A DNA stretch of 6,799 nt from Euryarchaeota archaeon UBA59 (GCA_002505495.1 DAVI01000114.1:382-7180); one strand, 5' to 3'. Counted from the first letter of the stretch, positions 1 to 6,799 are shown. The notes: a model not told the origin generated them from the sequence alone. Program-made: numbers and translations.

Positions 1-55
1 GCGGAAGCGAGGTGGACCTTGAGAGGGGGTGACACGGGGACGCGAGGGGGAACGC

Positions 56-62
56 GTTTATC
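56..62 (+). promoter_or_regulatory. Possible weak TATA-like element upstream of the KaiC-like gene
   Basis: GTTTATC is the only AT-leaning stretch in an otherwise G-rich flank. It lies about 36-42 bases before the GTG start at 98. With the usual archaeal spacing of roughly 25-27 bases to the transcription start, the mRNA would begin around 82-88, giving a very short leader with the ribosome binding site almost at its 5' end. The match to an archaeal TATA box is poor and no convincing BRE is seen, so this is a guess from position and composition only. Confidence 0.22.
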
Positions 63-85
63 ATGCGGACCGACGTCCACCTATT

Positions 86-91
86 GGTGAT
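86..91 (+). promoter_or_regulatory. Shine-Dalgarno that fixes the GTG start at 98
   Basis: GGTGAT is complementary to the ATCACC of the 3' end of archaeal 16S rRNA and stands six bases before the GTG at 98. An in-frame TGA at 92-94 rules out any earlier start in this frame, so this site and the GTG are mutually supporting. Confidence 0.7.
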
Positions 92-97
92 TGACCG

Positions 98-820
98 GTG
101 ACCGGTGACAAAGCGCGCATTCCAACCTATGTGATGGGCCTCGACGAGAGGATGCAGGGGGGCATTCCCATGGGGCACATCGTGCTCTTTGCAGGTGTCT
201 CGGGGACGATGAAGTCGAGCCTTGGTTTCTCGATGCTGTACAACGCCGTGATGGAGGGCAGAACCTCCGGCATCTATGTCACGCTCGAACAGGGCAAGGA
301 CAGTCTCGCAAGCCACATGTCTGGCATGGGGATGGATGTGGATGACCCTCGGGTTCGCAGCAAAATTGCAATCATCGACCTTGCTGACCTCAGAGTTCAA
401 CTCGACGCTCAAGGGATGTCACAGTCGGTCGACTGGATGGGTCAACTCATCAAGCAGTTGGCCAACTACCGCGACAGCATCGGCTTCGAGGTGGTCGTCT
501 TCGACAGCCTCGGCGCCTTCTTCACGCTGACCAAGATGGAGAACCCTCGAGATGAGGTGTTCCGATTCTTCGAGGCGATCCGTCGGATGGGTCTGACCGG
601 AATCATCATCTGCGAGATGATGGGCGAAACCAAGAACCAGTATGGTGAGTTCGGGATTGAGGACTATCTCTCCGATGGCGTCATGCATCTGACGATGGAG
701 CGAAATGGGGACGCCATCGAAAGGAAGCTCTCCATAGTCAAGATGAGACACACAAACCATCTGTTGGGCTATTACAACTACCAATGGAACGAGGACGACT
801 CAAAGTTCAGCATCCTCTGA
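98..820 (+). CDS. KaiC/RAD55-like RecA-fold ATPase, single domain, variant P-loop
   Basis: A 240-residue single-domain protein of the KaiC-like RecA superfamily (KaiC/RAD55, COG0467 type). The N-terminus has the family entry pattern: RIPT at 7-10, GLDE at 14-17 and GGIP at 21-24. The P-loop GVSGTMKSS (33-41) has Met38 where the usual GK[ST] glycine sits. After the next strand comes YVTLEQ (60-65); KaiC proteins normally have two adjacent glutamates here, and the second is Gln65. Walker B is EVVVFDS (131-137). The C-terminal part keeps family features: GIEDYLSDGVMHL (186-198) and KMRHTNH (215-221), matching the KaiC KMRG[ST]xH segment. The GTG start is chosen because of the GGTGAT site at 86-91, an in-frame stop at 92-94 and the complete N-terminal motif. 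It is predicted to be soluble, with no signal peptide or membrane helix. Such stand-alone archaeal proteins are generally of unknown function, with regulatory or signalling roles proposed; they lack the second ATPase domain of cyanobacterial KaiC. It converges on glmS with no gene partner visible. The family is sure; the role is unknown. Confidence 0.93.
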   Translation: MTGDKARIPTYVMGLDERMQGGIPMGHIVLFAGVSGTMKSSLGFSMLYNAVMEGRTSGIYVTLEQGKDSLASHMSGMGMDVDDPRVRSKIAIIDLADLRVQLDAQGMSQSVDWMGQLIKQLANYRDSIGFEVVVFDSLGAFFTLTKMENPRDEVFRFFEAIRRMGLTGIIICEMMGETKNQYGEFGIEDYLSDGVMHLTMERNGDAIERKLSIVKMRHTNHLLGYYNYQWNEDDSKFSIL

Positions 821-827
821 AGATGCC

Positions 828-841
828 GGCCGCTGGGGGCC
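828..841. terminator. Small GC hairpin in the convergent gap
   Basis: The KaiC-like gene and glmS converge with only 23 bases between their stop codons. GGCC at 828-831 can pair with GGCC at 838-841 across a six-base loop. The stem is only 4 bp and neither strand has the T-run expected of archaeal intrinsic termination directly after it. It is listed because it is the only structure in the gap; it may have no function, and the two transcripts may simply overlap at their 3' ends. Confidence 0.15.
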
Positions 842-843
842 AA

Positions 844-2667
844 TCATTCGACCGTCACTGACTTTGCCAGGTTCCTCGGCTTGTCCACATCACAACCAAG
901 AGCGAGCCCGGTATGATAGGCCAGAAGTTGCAATGGAATGACCGTCAGCAGCGGTGAGAGGATTCCATTCGTCTTTGGAACTGCGATTGCGATGTCCGCC
1001 TCCTCGGCGAACTCATCATCGCCCTCTTCGTGAATCAGGATTATCTTGGCGCCGCGGGCTTTGCACTCCTGAACGTTGGAGAGAGTCTTCTGACGGAACT
1101 TGTCCTTCGGTGCGATCACCACCACCGGACTTCCCTCCTCAAGCAGGGCAATTGGCCCGTGCTTCATCTCACCAGCGGGATAGGCCAGACAGGGGATGTA
1201 GGCGATTTCCATCAATTTCAGCGCCCCCTCTCGCGCCACCGGTGCTGAGGGGCCCCTTCCAAGGAAGAGGACGTGGCGAGCATCCTTGACAGCCTCGACC
1301 GCCTCCTCGATCGGACCTTGGTTGGCGAGGTATCTCTCGATTTGGTCGGGTATCTTCGAAAGTGCCTGAACGACCTTCTTCCCCTGTGCCACCGAAAGTG
1401 TTCTCGCCCTCCCTATCTGGACTGAAAAGAGAGTGAGTGCCGCCACCATGTTGGTGAACGCCTTTGTCGAGGCGACCGCTTGCTCAGGTCCCGAGTGGAT
1501 GTAGACGCCCCGTCCGCACTGTCTAGCAATCGATGAGCCGACCACGTTGATGACTCCCATCACTTGGCCGCCCTTCAGTTGAATCTCCTTCACGGCCGAG
1601 AGAGTGTCAGCAGTCTCTCCGCTCTGACTGACTGCGAAATAGAGAGCTGTGGAATCGATGACCGGGTCATTGTACCGAAACTCGCTAGCAACATGGGCGA
1701 GTGCTGGAACTCGAGCGAGCTGCTCGATTGCGAGCCTGCCGACTTGGCAGGCGTGAAGAGCAGTGCCGCAACCGAGCAACCTGATGTGCGGAATTCGCTG
1801 CAACTCCTTAGGAGTCAGGTCGAGTCCATTCAGTCTGCCATTACCATCCGACTTCAATATTCGACCTGAGATGCATTGGCGCAAGGATTCTGGCTGCTCA
1901 TGGATCTCCTTGAGCATGAAGTGAGGGAAATCCCCCATATCCGCCTCGCCCCAACTCTCGTCTATTGTTGTCACCGAAGCGTCAGAGGAACCGCCGTCCA
2001 AGCGGCAAGTCTCGACTCCTGATGGCGAGAGAACCGCCATGTCTCCATCCTCGAGGAAGATGACCTGTTGGGTGTGGGCCGACAGAGCCTGCGGGTCGCT
2101 GGAGATGAATGACTCACCATCCCCTATTCCAACCACCAGTGGAGAACCGTTGCGAGCACAGACGATGATTCGCTCTTCGGCAAACAGTGCGCACAGGCCC
2201 CAAGTCCCACGGGTGTGGCGAAGTGCCCTTCGTACGGCGTTTACAGGAGAGAGACCATCCCCGACGGCGCGGTGAATAAGGTGAGCGATAACTTCCGAGT
2301 CGGTCTCCGATTTGAGGAGAATACCCTCCGCAGTGAGCCAGCGACGAAGAGCACGGGAATTCTCGATGATTCCATTGTGAATGATGGCTATCTTCCCATC
2401 CTCCGACATGTGCGGGTGTGCGTTTGCGTCAGTCACCCCGCCGTGCGTAGCCCAGCGAGTGTGGCCGATTCCGATGCTGCCATGAAGTTCAGCAGGGACA
2501 ATCGATTCCAAATCGGCAACCCGTCCGATGCACTTGTTGACCGTGATTTTTGAGTTGAGAATTGCAATTCCCGCTGAGTCGTAACCCCGATACTCTAGAC
2601 GCCGCAACCCTTCGAGAAGCAACGGCGAAGCGGCTCTGCCGCCGAGGTAACCGAAGATGCCACACAT
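844..2667 (-). CDS. glmS: Glutamine--fructose-6-phosphate aminotransferase (isomerizing), GlmS
   Basis: Cytosolic enzyme that converts fructose-6-phosphate plus glutamine to glucosamine-6-phosphate plus glutamate, the first step towards UDP-GlcNAc. Its 607 residues are close to the 609 of the E. coli enzyme, with both halves complete. The N-terminal class-II glutaminase domain (about 2-220) starts with Cys2, the nucleophile exposed after Met removal, and has RWATHG (71-76), HNGIIEN (97-103) and ETDSE (121-125). The first SIS domain (about 290-425) has GCGTALHA (299-306), SQSGETADT (347-355) and STKAFTN (400-406). The second SIS domain (about 460-600) has EGALKLMEIAYI (480-491) with the catalytic-type Glu487, KHGP (502-505) with the sugar-ring-opening His503, and the C-terminal tail NLAKSVTVE with Lys602, which corresponds to the fructose-6-phosphate-binding lysine. 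The start is fixed by the need for Met-Cys; a GGGAGGAT site lies eight bases upstream. It follows the subtilase gene by 52 bases on the same strand and may share a transcript. Nothing is truncated or missing. Function is very secure from motifs. Confidence 0.98.
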   Translation of the reverse strand: MCGIFGYLGGRAASPLLLEGLRRLEYRGYDSAGIAILNSKITVNKCIGRVADLESIVPAELHGSIGIGHTRWATHGGVTDANAHPHMSEDGKIAIIHNGIIENSRALRRWLTAEGILLKSETDSEVIAHLIHRAVGDGLSPVNAVRRALRHTRGTWGLCALFAEERIIVCARNGSPLVVGIGDGESFISSDPQALSAHTQQVIFLEDGDMAVLSPSGVETCRLDGGSSDASVTTIDESWGEADMGDFPHFMLKEIHEQPESLRQCISGRILKSDGNGRLNGLDLTPKELQRIPHIRLLGCGTALHACQVGRLAIEQLARVPALAHVASEFRYNDPVIDSTALYFAVSQSGETADTLSAVKEIQLKGGQVMGVINVVGSSIARQCGRGVYIHSGPEQAVASTKAFTNMVAALTLFSVQIGRARTLSVAQGKKVVQALSKIPDQIERYLANQGPIEEAVEAVKDARHVLFLGRGPSAPVAREGALKLMEIAYIPCLAYPAGEMKHGPIALLEEGSPVVVIAPKDKFRQKTLSNVQECKARGAKIILIHEEGDDEFAEEADIAIAVPKTNGILSPLLTVIPLQLLAYHTGLALGCDVDKPRNLAKSVTVE

Positions 2668-2675
2668 GTTCTCTC

Positions 2676-2683
2676 ATCCTCCC
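2676..2683 (-). promoter_or_regulatory. Shine-Dalgarno of glmS
   Basis: On the minus strand GGGAGGAT ends eight bases before the glmS ATG. It contains the GGAGG core. An out-of-frame ATG overlaps the end of this site (2677-2675) but opens a short frame that cannot give the essential Met-Cys N-terminus, so the start at 2667 stands. Confidence 0.6.
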
Positions 2684-2697
2684 GCCAAGACTCTCCG

Positions 2698-2710
2698 TTG
2701 TATTACTACC
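2698..2710 (-). promoter_or_regulatory. Possible TATA-like element in the 52-base gap before glmS
   Basis: Reading on the minus strand, GGTAGTAATACAA is the AT-richest part of the gap between the subtilase stop and glmS, 31-43 bases before the glmS start. The spacing resembles that of the candidate element before the KaiC-like gene, so glmS could have its own promoter as well as read-through from upstream. The match to a TATA box is loose. Confidence 0.2.
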
Positions 2711-2719
2711 GGTCACTCC

Positions 2720-5700
2720 TCAAAGGCTAATCTTTGCGTCACAGACAGGGCATTTCACACTCTTCATCTCGACGCTCTTGACACGGAAAGTAGCTCCACA
2801 TTCGCAGGTGACGTCCCTTCCAGGCGGGGGTGGTAGAAGACCTAACTCGCCAGGTGCCGGGGGTTCGGGTAGATCAGCCAACTCACTCGGTGATGGCGGT
2901 TCTGGTAACTCCTCTACCTCGACTTCAGCCTCCCGAGTACTGCGCCGCTTCCGCCGACTCTTGCGACGTGCGCGGCCGTCCTCTGCGGCCTCATCGTCAG
3001 TCGATGGCCCGGTGTCTGCATCTTCCTCGCCAGATTCATCTGTCGAGGCTGACTCTTCCTCAGGTTGCGGAGTGGGCTCGGTCGGTTCGGCGAACTCTCG
3101 AATCGAATCCTCTTCGACGTCGAGGACATCGACTTCAAATTCGTCCTCATCATCCTCTTCAATAACCACAGAGAGTGATTTTGAGCGACGGCGGCGACTG
3201 AGAATGCCTCTAGAGGTTGCGAGCATGAGAATTAGTCCCATCGCGCATACCGATACACCAATCTTCCAAGCGAGGTCGAAGGTGCGAGCGTCAAGACCAG
3301 TCCAAATCCGAATCGTGTCGATGATGCCTCTGTTCGGATCTGTTGGCTCCCTGTCGTCGATTAGCAGCCTAGCGCGCCAATCCATGGTCGGAGATGAGTA
3401 GATGATGTGGGTTTCACCTGTACTCTCTGAGCGACCCACCATCACCAGCGCTCCCTCAGCGAGTGGAGCGCCGATGTTGATGCTTTCAGCGTCCATCATC
3501 GAGTAGTGGATCTGCCGACCTGAAGGACCGACTGATTCGTAGAAGACCTGGACACCACGAGCGGTTTCGACGAACACCAGAGTTGACACGCCCGCTGCTG
3601 AGACTCTCTTCACTTCCTTGTCTTGCAGAGCGCTGTCAGAGCGAATGAGAACCAATTCAGATTCGTAACCTGCGCCCTCCTTCCAACCGGTCAGGACCAC
3701 ATCTTCTCCATCGCTGTTCTGCAGCACACTCAACTGACCGAGCGAGGTGTGGTCCCCGAGAGCGGTCTTGAAACTCCAGTTCGCATCACCGAGTCGGCCG
3801 TGGGCGTAGAAGGTGCCCACCCTCTCACTGCCGGTACCATCGTCCCGCATCGCCTGATAGGTCATGTGAGTCCAGTCAGAACCCCTTGCGACCTGAACTG
3901 AGCCTGCCATTCCAGCGGGCGGCTCGATCACCGGGATCACCTCGCGCGTCAACTGCCAAGACTCGCTGTCGAGCGGAGTTGAGGAATCGAGCATGAAAAT
4001 CGAGGTGACATCGTCGTATGTCCCACTGGTGAAGAGGTCGCGGTGATATCCACCGATGAGTGCCTTGCCCTCTTCGACCTCAAGGTCGATGCCCCAGTAT
4101 GTCCCCTCTGCCAGCATAAGTTGCGGCATCAGGTCAATGACCTCGGTGTTTGTGCAGGACAGGTCAACCGTCGAGAAGCTCAAAGTGGTCACCGTAGCGC
4201 CGAATTGGTCAATCAGCCTTCTGGTCCAGACGATGTTCGCTGAATCCCCTTCGCCGCTCGAAATGGCAAATTCTCCCGCCCAATCATCCTCCAACTCAAG
4301 GCAGGTGAAGAGATCATATTTCTCGTTGACACGATGCACCCAGATGCTATCTCCGTCACCCGTGAAAAGCAGATTATCACCCGAGTATCCGAAGAAACCG
4401 AGCGGCACATGGCCCTCGCTCAACTCCAACTTCCTCGCCCCTTGAAGTTGCGCCTCATCGGCGAGCAGAGTGAATTCCAACTCATCATTCGTCGGGTCGA
4501 GGTCAACCACCCCCTCAACGCTGACGCTCGCTCTGAACAGAGCATCACCAACATCCAACTGTCCTTCATGAATGGTGAATGGCACATCGATGTAACCGGC
4601 ACCTGAAACAATGTTGATGCCTCTGGTGTCCAATAGTTCCCAACCGAGTTCACTCCACCTCTCCAGAGTGAATGTTACACCACTGGCATCACTCGAGCCT
4701 AGATTCTCCAACCGCAGGTTGAGGGTGACATCCCCGTTCGGATTGGCAACCCTCGGATTGGTTGTGGCAGCCCCCTCTCGGAGTGCCAAGTCGACGCCGA
4801 CCGGAATCGAGTGGACAGTGAAGCTGATTTCCTGTTCGTTGTTGCTCTCGTCGCTTTCGGTGACAGTATTTGATGGGTCAATTTCAATCTTGAGTGATGA
4901 CAGCCCCGCATCTGTCGGATGGTAGCCGAAGACCACCTCGACAACATCCGTGGAATCAACTCTCGACAAGGTCTCAGATGCTATTTGGTCACCGTTCTCG
5001 TAGAGGACCACCAGCACATTGCGGGCGTGCCGGTCTCCGTTGTTTCGCAGTTGCGCCCGGACATTGAGGAACGAATCGACTGGCGCCGAGTCCACCACGA
5101 TTCCATTCTCCTCGACCACGATGTCACCATATGGGGACAACTCTGGAGATGCCGGGACATTGTCGATGTTCACATAGCGCTCAATTGGAGTGGTGGACTC
5201 GCCACTTTCAGAGAGGATTCGGACATACAGCATCCAACCTCCGTCAATATACTCTGTCGTATCCCAAGTGCTACTCCATTCCTCACTGCTGCAATCCCCA
5301 TCACCGGAAAACCCCGGGGCTGTCATGATGTCACAGACATATGGACTTTCAAGCCCGGAATCTGCAGTTTGCCATTCACCACTCGAACCCACTTTGTACT
5401 GAATTAGATCTGGATTGACGGCCTTGTAATCTCCAATTAGATTCACATTACCAGATAACGGGGCAAAACCACTAGGCTCATCAAGTGTCATCCAAGTTTC
5501 GCCAAGATGATAGTTCGCCCAAGAACCCTCACTAACTCGGCCAACATTATCCCATGCTCTAACCTCGACATACAATCCCCCCCCATCACGCCACAACTCC
5601 GGAGACAAGTCATAGGTCCAATTGTCGATGCCCGTGGCATTGTCCCACAGAAACGCAGTCTTGTTTCTGAAATTATTTCCATCCCAGTAGGTGTAGCGCC

Positions 5701-6799
5701 CGGAGATGGTGATGTGGGACAACTCGCTGACAGTGCCATTCAACACTACGACATCCTCTTCCAACATCTCGGCGGTGCCTCGAATCCGGTATGTCTGGTC
5801 AACATCCATCCAAGTCCCATTCAAGGGTTGTGTGAGGTTGACCCAACGGCCAGACCTAATCTGCAGGGAGGCGGCGGCATCGATCCTTCCGAAGCCCTCG
5901 GAGGCATTCCATGGGTTGCCCTGATGACTCCCTTCTTGAGACAACTCCGGTAGAAACTCGCTGTAATCCTGCAGCGCCCGCTTGACGTCCGCAGGGCTGA
6001 ATCCAGGGTTGGCCTGCAAGATGATTGCGCACAACCCCGAGACCATTGGGGTCGACATGCTGGTGCCGGATTTCTCGACATAGTCGTCATCCGCAAGTTG
6101 TCCTCCACCGACTCCTCCTATGCTGCTCTCCTGCGCCCTTGGAGCATCGATATTCGAGCCAGGGGCGATGACGTCCGGCTTCAACTCGTCCCAACTGTCA
6201 CCGTCGTCATCGTCCAATCGTGGACCGTAGTTGGAGTAGGATGCGACCGAGTCATCGTCTCTCTTGATGGTGTTCTCGTCATACAATGCAGCTACTGCGA
6301 TGCAGTGGTCTGCTGAAGCAGGTGATGAGACATAGTTGGCGCCGTCGTTGCCCATGGCGCAGACAGGCACGATTCCCTCCTCGAATGCAACATTGACCAA
6401 TCGCGCCTCGGTCTGGGTACCCGAATCACCTTGGTCGGCACCCCCAATCAGCGAGCGTACTCTCCCAAAAGACATCGACATGATGTCGATTCCGTTGCTC
6501 GAAGCGTTGTTCCCCCAGTTGGTGTTCCTGTTGTCAATCACCCAACTGATTGCATCCTGGGTGTCCTGTGCATTGGCATTGCCGATGTCCTGAAACGCCC
6601 TAACATCAACGAGATAGGCGCCCGGCGCGACACCGATGTTCACCCTGTTGGGACCACCAGTGCCAATCGCGATCCCAGCGACATGGGTTCCGTGACCTGC
6701 GGTGTCATCGGGGTCATCGGTTCCATCGGTGTTATTGGCCGCGTTGGTCGCATCATAGCCGCCGAGGTACTTCCCGTCTGAGTATGTGGAGGCGTCGCT
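2720..6799 (-). CDS. Giant membrane-anchored subtilisin-like (S8) protease with Ig-like, CARDB and propeller-like regions and a cytoplasmic zinc ribbon; 5' end outside window
   Basis: At least 1,359 residues are visible, numbered here from the codon at 6797-6799; the frame runs off the right edge. The S8 peptidase domain (to about 314) shows the His motif GHGTHVAG (catalytic His36), the oxyanion-hole Asn151 in AMGNDG and the nucleophile Ser247 in GTSMSTP. The catalytic Asp motif, signal peptide and any propeptide must lie outside the window. Next come two Ig-like beta regions (about 317-434 and 435-548), a CARDB domain (about 550-664, ending in the usual NTVTESDESNN pattern) and a second CARDB-like domain (about 668-780). 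A region of repeated beta-strand blocks follows (about 784-1152), probably a beta-propeller. A membrane helix (about 1176-1200) is followed by SRRRRSK, which predicts the C-terminus inside. The tail has an acidic stretch (1213-1275), a basic stretch (1276-1289), a proline-rich linker (1298-1327) and a zinc ribbon with Cys1332, 1334, 1350 and 1353. It should act at the cell surface on proteins or peptides; the substrate is unknown. All visible catalytic residues are intact, so it is probably active. The GTG at 6643 is internal. glmS follows after 52 bases. Confidence 0.95.
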   Translation of the reverse strand, partial: SDASTYSDGKYLGGYDATNAANNTDGTDDPDDTAGHGTHVAGIAIGTGGPNRVNIGVAPGAYLVDVRAFQDIGNANAQDTQDAISWVIDNRNTNWGNNASSNGIDIMSMSFGRVRSLIGGADQGDSGTQTEARLVNVAFEEGIVPVCAMGNDGANYVSSPASADHCIAVAALYDENTIKRDDDSVASYSNYGPRLDDDDGDSWDELKPDVIAPGSNIDAPRAQESSIGGVGGGQLADDDYVEKSGTSMSTPMVSGLCAIILQANPGFSPADVKRALQDYSEFLPELSQEGSHQGNPWNASEGFGRIDAAASLQIRSGRWVNLTQPLNGTWMDVDQTYRIRGTAEMLEEDVVVLNGTVSELSHITISGRYTYWDGNNFRNKTAFLWDNATGIDNWTYDLSPELWRDGGGLYVEVRAWDNVGRVSEGSWANYHLGETWMTLDEPSGFAPLSGNVNLIGDYKAVNPDLIQYKVGSSGEWQTADSGLESPYVCDIMTAPGFSGDGDCSSEEWSSTWDTTEYIDGGWMLYVRILSESGESTTPIERYVNIDNVPASPELSPYGDIVVEENGIVVDSAPVDSFLNVRAQLRNNGDRHARNVLVVLYENGDQIASETLSRVDSTDVVEVVFGYHPTDAGLSSLKIEIDPSNTVTESDESNNEQEISFTVHSIPVGVDLALREGAATTNPRVANPNGDVTLNLRLENLGSSDASGVTFTLERWSELGWELLDTRGINIVSGAGYIDVPFTIHEGQLDVGDALFRASVSVEGVVDLDPTNDELEFTLLADEAQLQGARKLELSEGHVPLGFFGYSGDNLLFTGDGDSIWVHRVNEKYDLFTCLELEDDWAGEFAISSGEGDSANIVWTRRLIDQFGATVTTLSFSTVDLSCTNTEVIDLMPQLMLAEGTYWGIDLEVEEGKALIGGYHRDLFTSGTYDDVTSIFMLDSSTPLDSESWQLTREVIPVIEPPAGMAGSVQVARGSDWTHMTYQAMRDDGTGSERVGTFYAHGRLGDANWSFKTALGDHTSLGQLSVLQNSDGEDVVLTGWKEGAGYESELVLIRSDSALQDKEVKRVSAAGVSTLVFVETARGVQVFYESVGPSGRQIHYSMMDAESINIGAPLAEGALVMVGRSESTGETHIIYSSPTMDWRARLLIDDREPTDPNRGIIDTIRIWTGLDARTFDLAWKIGVSVCAMGLILMLATSRGILSRRRRSKSLSVVIEEDDEDEFEVDVLDVEEDSIREFAEPTEPTPQPEEESASTDESGEEDADTGPSTDDEAAEDGRARRKSRRKRRSTREAEVEVEELPEPPSPSELADLPEPPAPGELGLLPPPPGRDVTCECGATFRVKSVEMKSVKCPVCDAKISL
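2723..2809 (-). other. C-terminal zinc ribbon of the subtilase (protein domain)
   Basis: The last 29 codons encode a compact zinc-ribbon-like unit: CEC, fifteen residues, then CPVC, with the intervening ATFRV and a final hydrophobic strand. The pattern resembles short zinc ribbons of the MJ0042 kind, in which a CxxC-type pair, an xFRV strand and a second CPxC pair bind one metal. The first pair here is CxC rather than CxxC. It is joined to the rest of the tail by a proline-rich linker ending in PPPPG. Its predicted place inside the cell follows from the single membrane helix and adjoining arginines. Confidence 0.75.

Noticed and set aside
1..32. Possible C-terminal end of an upstream plus-strand gene (frame 3, reading GSEVDLERG then stop at 30-32)
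   Set aside because: Only nine codons are visible, too few to separate a gene end from chance. A frame open to 90 also exists and is equally unsupported.
419..784. Open minus-strand frame of 121 codons opposite the KaiC-like gene
   Set aside because: It is entirely antisense to a gene with clear family motifs, and its translation shows no domain features.
2489..2716. Alternative earlier start in another frame upstream of glmS (75 codons)
   Set aside because: It is out of frame with GlmS and would not give the required N-terminal Met-Cys. Its remainder is a shadow of glmS.
2562..3401. Long open plus-strand frame (279 codons) opposite the subtilase tail and the glmS start
   Set aside because: Its product is low-complexity Ser/Arg/Gly, the mirror of the acidic and proline-rich tail. 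It overlaps two well-supported genes, and it has no recognisable domain.
4919..5407. Open plus-strand frame of 162 codons inside the subtilase gene
   Set aside because: It lies wholly opposite the CARDB and Ig-like coding region, has no recognisable motif, and is best explained as an antisense shadow.
6474..6490. Near-perfect palindrome with 8-base arms ATCGACAT / ATGTCGAT around one base
   Set aside because: It sits inside the subtilase coding region, in the conserved strand reading IDIMSM, with no promoter context. An arm length of eight is only mildly unusual for this window size.

Overview
The window looks like archaeal chromosome, most likely from the Thermoplasmatota / marine group II (Poseidoniales) area. 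The clues are a single-domain KaiC/RAD55-like ATPase preceded by a GGTGAT Shine-Dalgarno complementary to the archaeal 16S tail, and a very large acidic surface subtilase with CARDB-type domains, one C-terminal membrane helix and a zinc ribbon. This assignment is inference from protein style; no rRNA, tRNA or other marker is present. There are no mobile elements, CRISPR arrays or long non-coding stretches.

Layout. Bases 1-97 are a short G-rich flank with a possible weak promoter and a clear ribosome binding site. A plus-strand gene (98-820) encodes a 240-residue KaiC-like RecA-fold ATPase with an altered P-loop. It converges, across a 23-base gap, on the minus-strand glmS gene (844-2667), which encodes a complete 607-residue glutamine--fructose-6-phosphate aminotransferase. 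Fifty-two bases upstream of glmS on the same strand ends a giant subtilisin-like (S8) protease gene (2720 to beyond 6799). It has no start codon in the window: the reading frame runs off the right edge, and the catalytic His motif lies upstream of the first start-like codon.

How the parts may work together. The protease is predicted to sit in the cell membrane with about 1,170 visible residues outside (protease, Ig-like, CARDB and probable beta-propeller parts) and about 160 residues inside (acidic, basic, proline-rich, zinc ribbon). GlmS is cytosolic and makes glucosamine-6-phosphate, the entry to UDP-GlcNAc and so to surface glycans. The protease carries a dense cluster of N-glycosylation sequons, so a cell-surface theme links the two minus-strand genes loosely. 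The KaiC-like ATPase is on the opposite strand and shows no evident link to them. I see no clear new multi-gene system. The parts most worth a second look are the intracellular tail of the protease and the altered active site of the ATPase.
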